A DNA stretch of 64,000 bases from a bacterium (lineage in GTDB: Bacteria > Actinomycetota > Acidimicrobiia > Acidimicrobiales > CATQHL01): NCBI GenBank assembly GCA_028824415.1, contig JAPPDX010000093.1, positions 1-64,000 of the forward strand, written 5' to 3'. Below the pieces are notes generated by a model. That model did not search any database and had not been told where the DNA came from. It worked only from the letters and a program-made list of their open reading frames with translations. A program made the position numbers and the translations under genes. Of this stretch, positions 63,695-64,000 are shown piece by piece (position 1 is the first letter of the stretch; the number at the start of each line of letters is the position of its first letter).

Positions 63695-64000
63695 GTGGCT
63701 TCGAGACGTGGGCGCGGCCTGGTGCCGCAGCGGCCCATCGTGCGGATCGTCCTGCTGCTGGCCGTGGCAGGCATGGCAAGCGGGATTGCAGGCGCCGTGT
63801 TCACCGGAGGGGAGACAGCAGCACGGGATCCCGCGGCCACGCGAACTGCTCCCGGCGAGGCTCCGCCAGCTGCAGAGCCGACAGTCAGCGAGCCCCCGGT
63901 ACCCCAGCCGGTGACGGCTCCCGTCGAACCACCCGCACCCCAGCCCGAAGCCGCTCCCGTCGAACCACCCGCAGTCGAGCAGACCCCCGTCGCACCTCCT
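63695..64000 (+). CDS. Partial: membrane-anchored Pro/Ala-rich protein (continues beyond window)
   Basis: GTG start, VASRRGRGLVPQRPIVRIVLLLAVAGMASGIAGAVF TM, then APVEPPAPQPEAAPVEPPA repeats; open to window end. Confidence 0.55.
   Translation, partial: MASRRGRGLVPQRPIVRIVLLLAVAGMASGIAGAVFTGGETAARDPAATRTAPGEAPPAAEPTVSEPPVPQPVTAPVEPPAPQPEAAPVEPPAVEQTPVAPP

Overview
A high-GC, mostly housekeeping window with actinobacterial-type gene content (Acidimicrobiia-like by gene style; this is inference). On the minus strand there are three main blocks. The first is a complete F-type ATP synthase operon (about 1.0-8.8 kb) followed by glyA. The second is guaA/guaB3. The third, about 35-61 kb, is a long ribosomal superoperon: rplC-rplD-rplW-rplB-rpsS-rplV-rpsC-rplP-rpmC-rpsQ-rplN-rplX-rplE-rpsZ-rpsH-rplF-rplR-rpsE-rpmD-rplO-secY-adk-infA-rpmJ-rpsM-rpsK-rpsD-rpoA-rplQ-truA-rplM-rpsI. 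It continues into cell-wall and cofactor genes: glmM, a giant glmS-like gene, acpS, nnr, alr, a P1 peptidase and a Nudix hydrolase. Between the blocks lie a two-gene fold-type-II PLP enzyme cluster, a PQQ-like beta-propeller protein, a DM13 protein, tandem LysM lipoproteins, an SGNH hydrolase, a peroxiredoxin, a MacB-like ABC exporter, a PcrA/UvrD helicase and a multi-S1-domain protein with a 42-bp tandem-repeat N-terminus. I found no convincing CRISPR array, phage, transposase, tRNA or defence island. The best second looks are: the 1085-aa GlmS-like protein with an insertion and a C-terminal extension; a probable CTG start for infA; a duplicated secY 3' end; an exact 28-nt hairpin repeat in two intergenic sites, one flanked by a duplicated gene start; widespread -10 boxes 6-9 nt upstream of start codons (leaderless transcripts); an ATP synthase b subunit with an apparent exported N-terminal domain; and acidic tails on neighbouring ribosomal proteins. 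All family calls come from reading the translated sequence; no database search was run.
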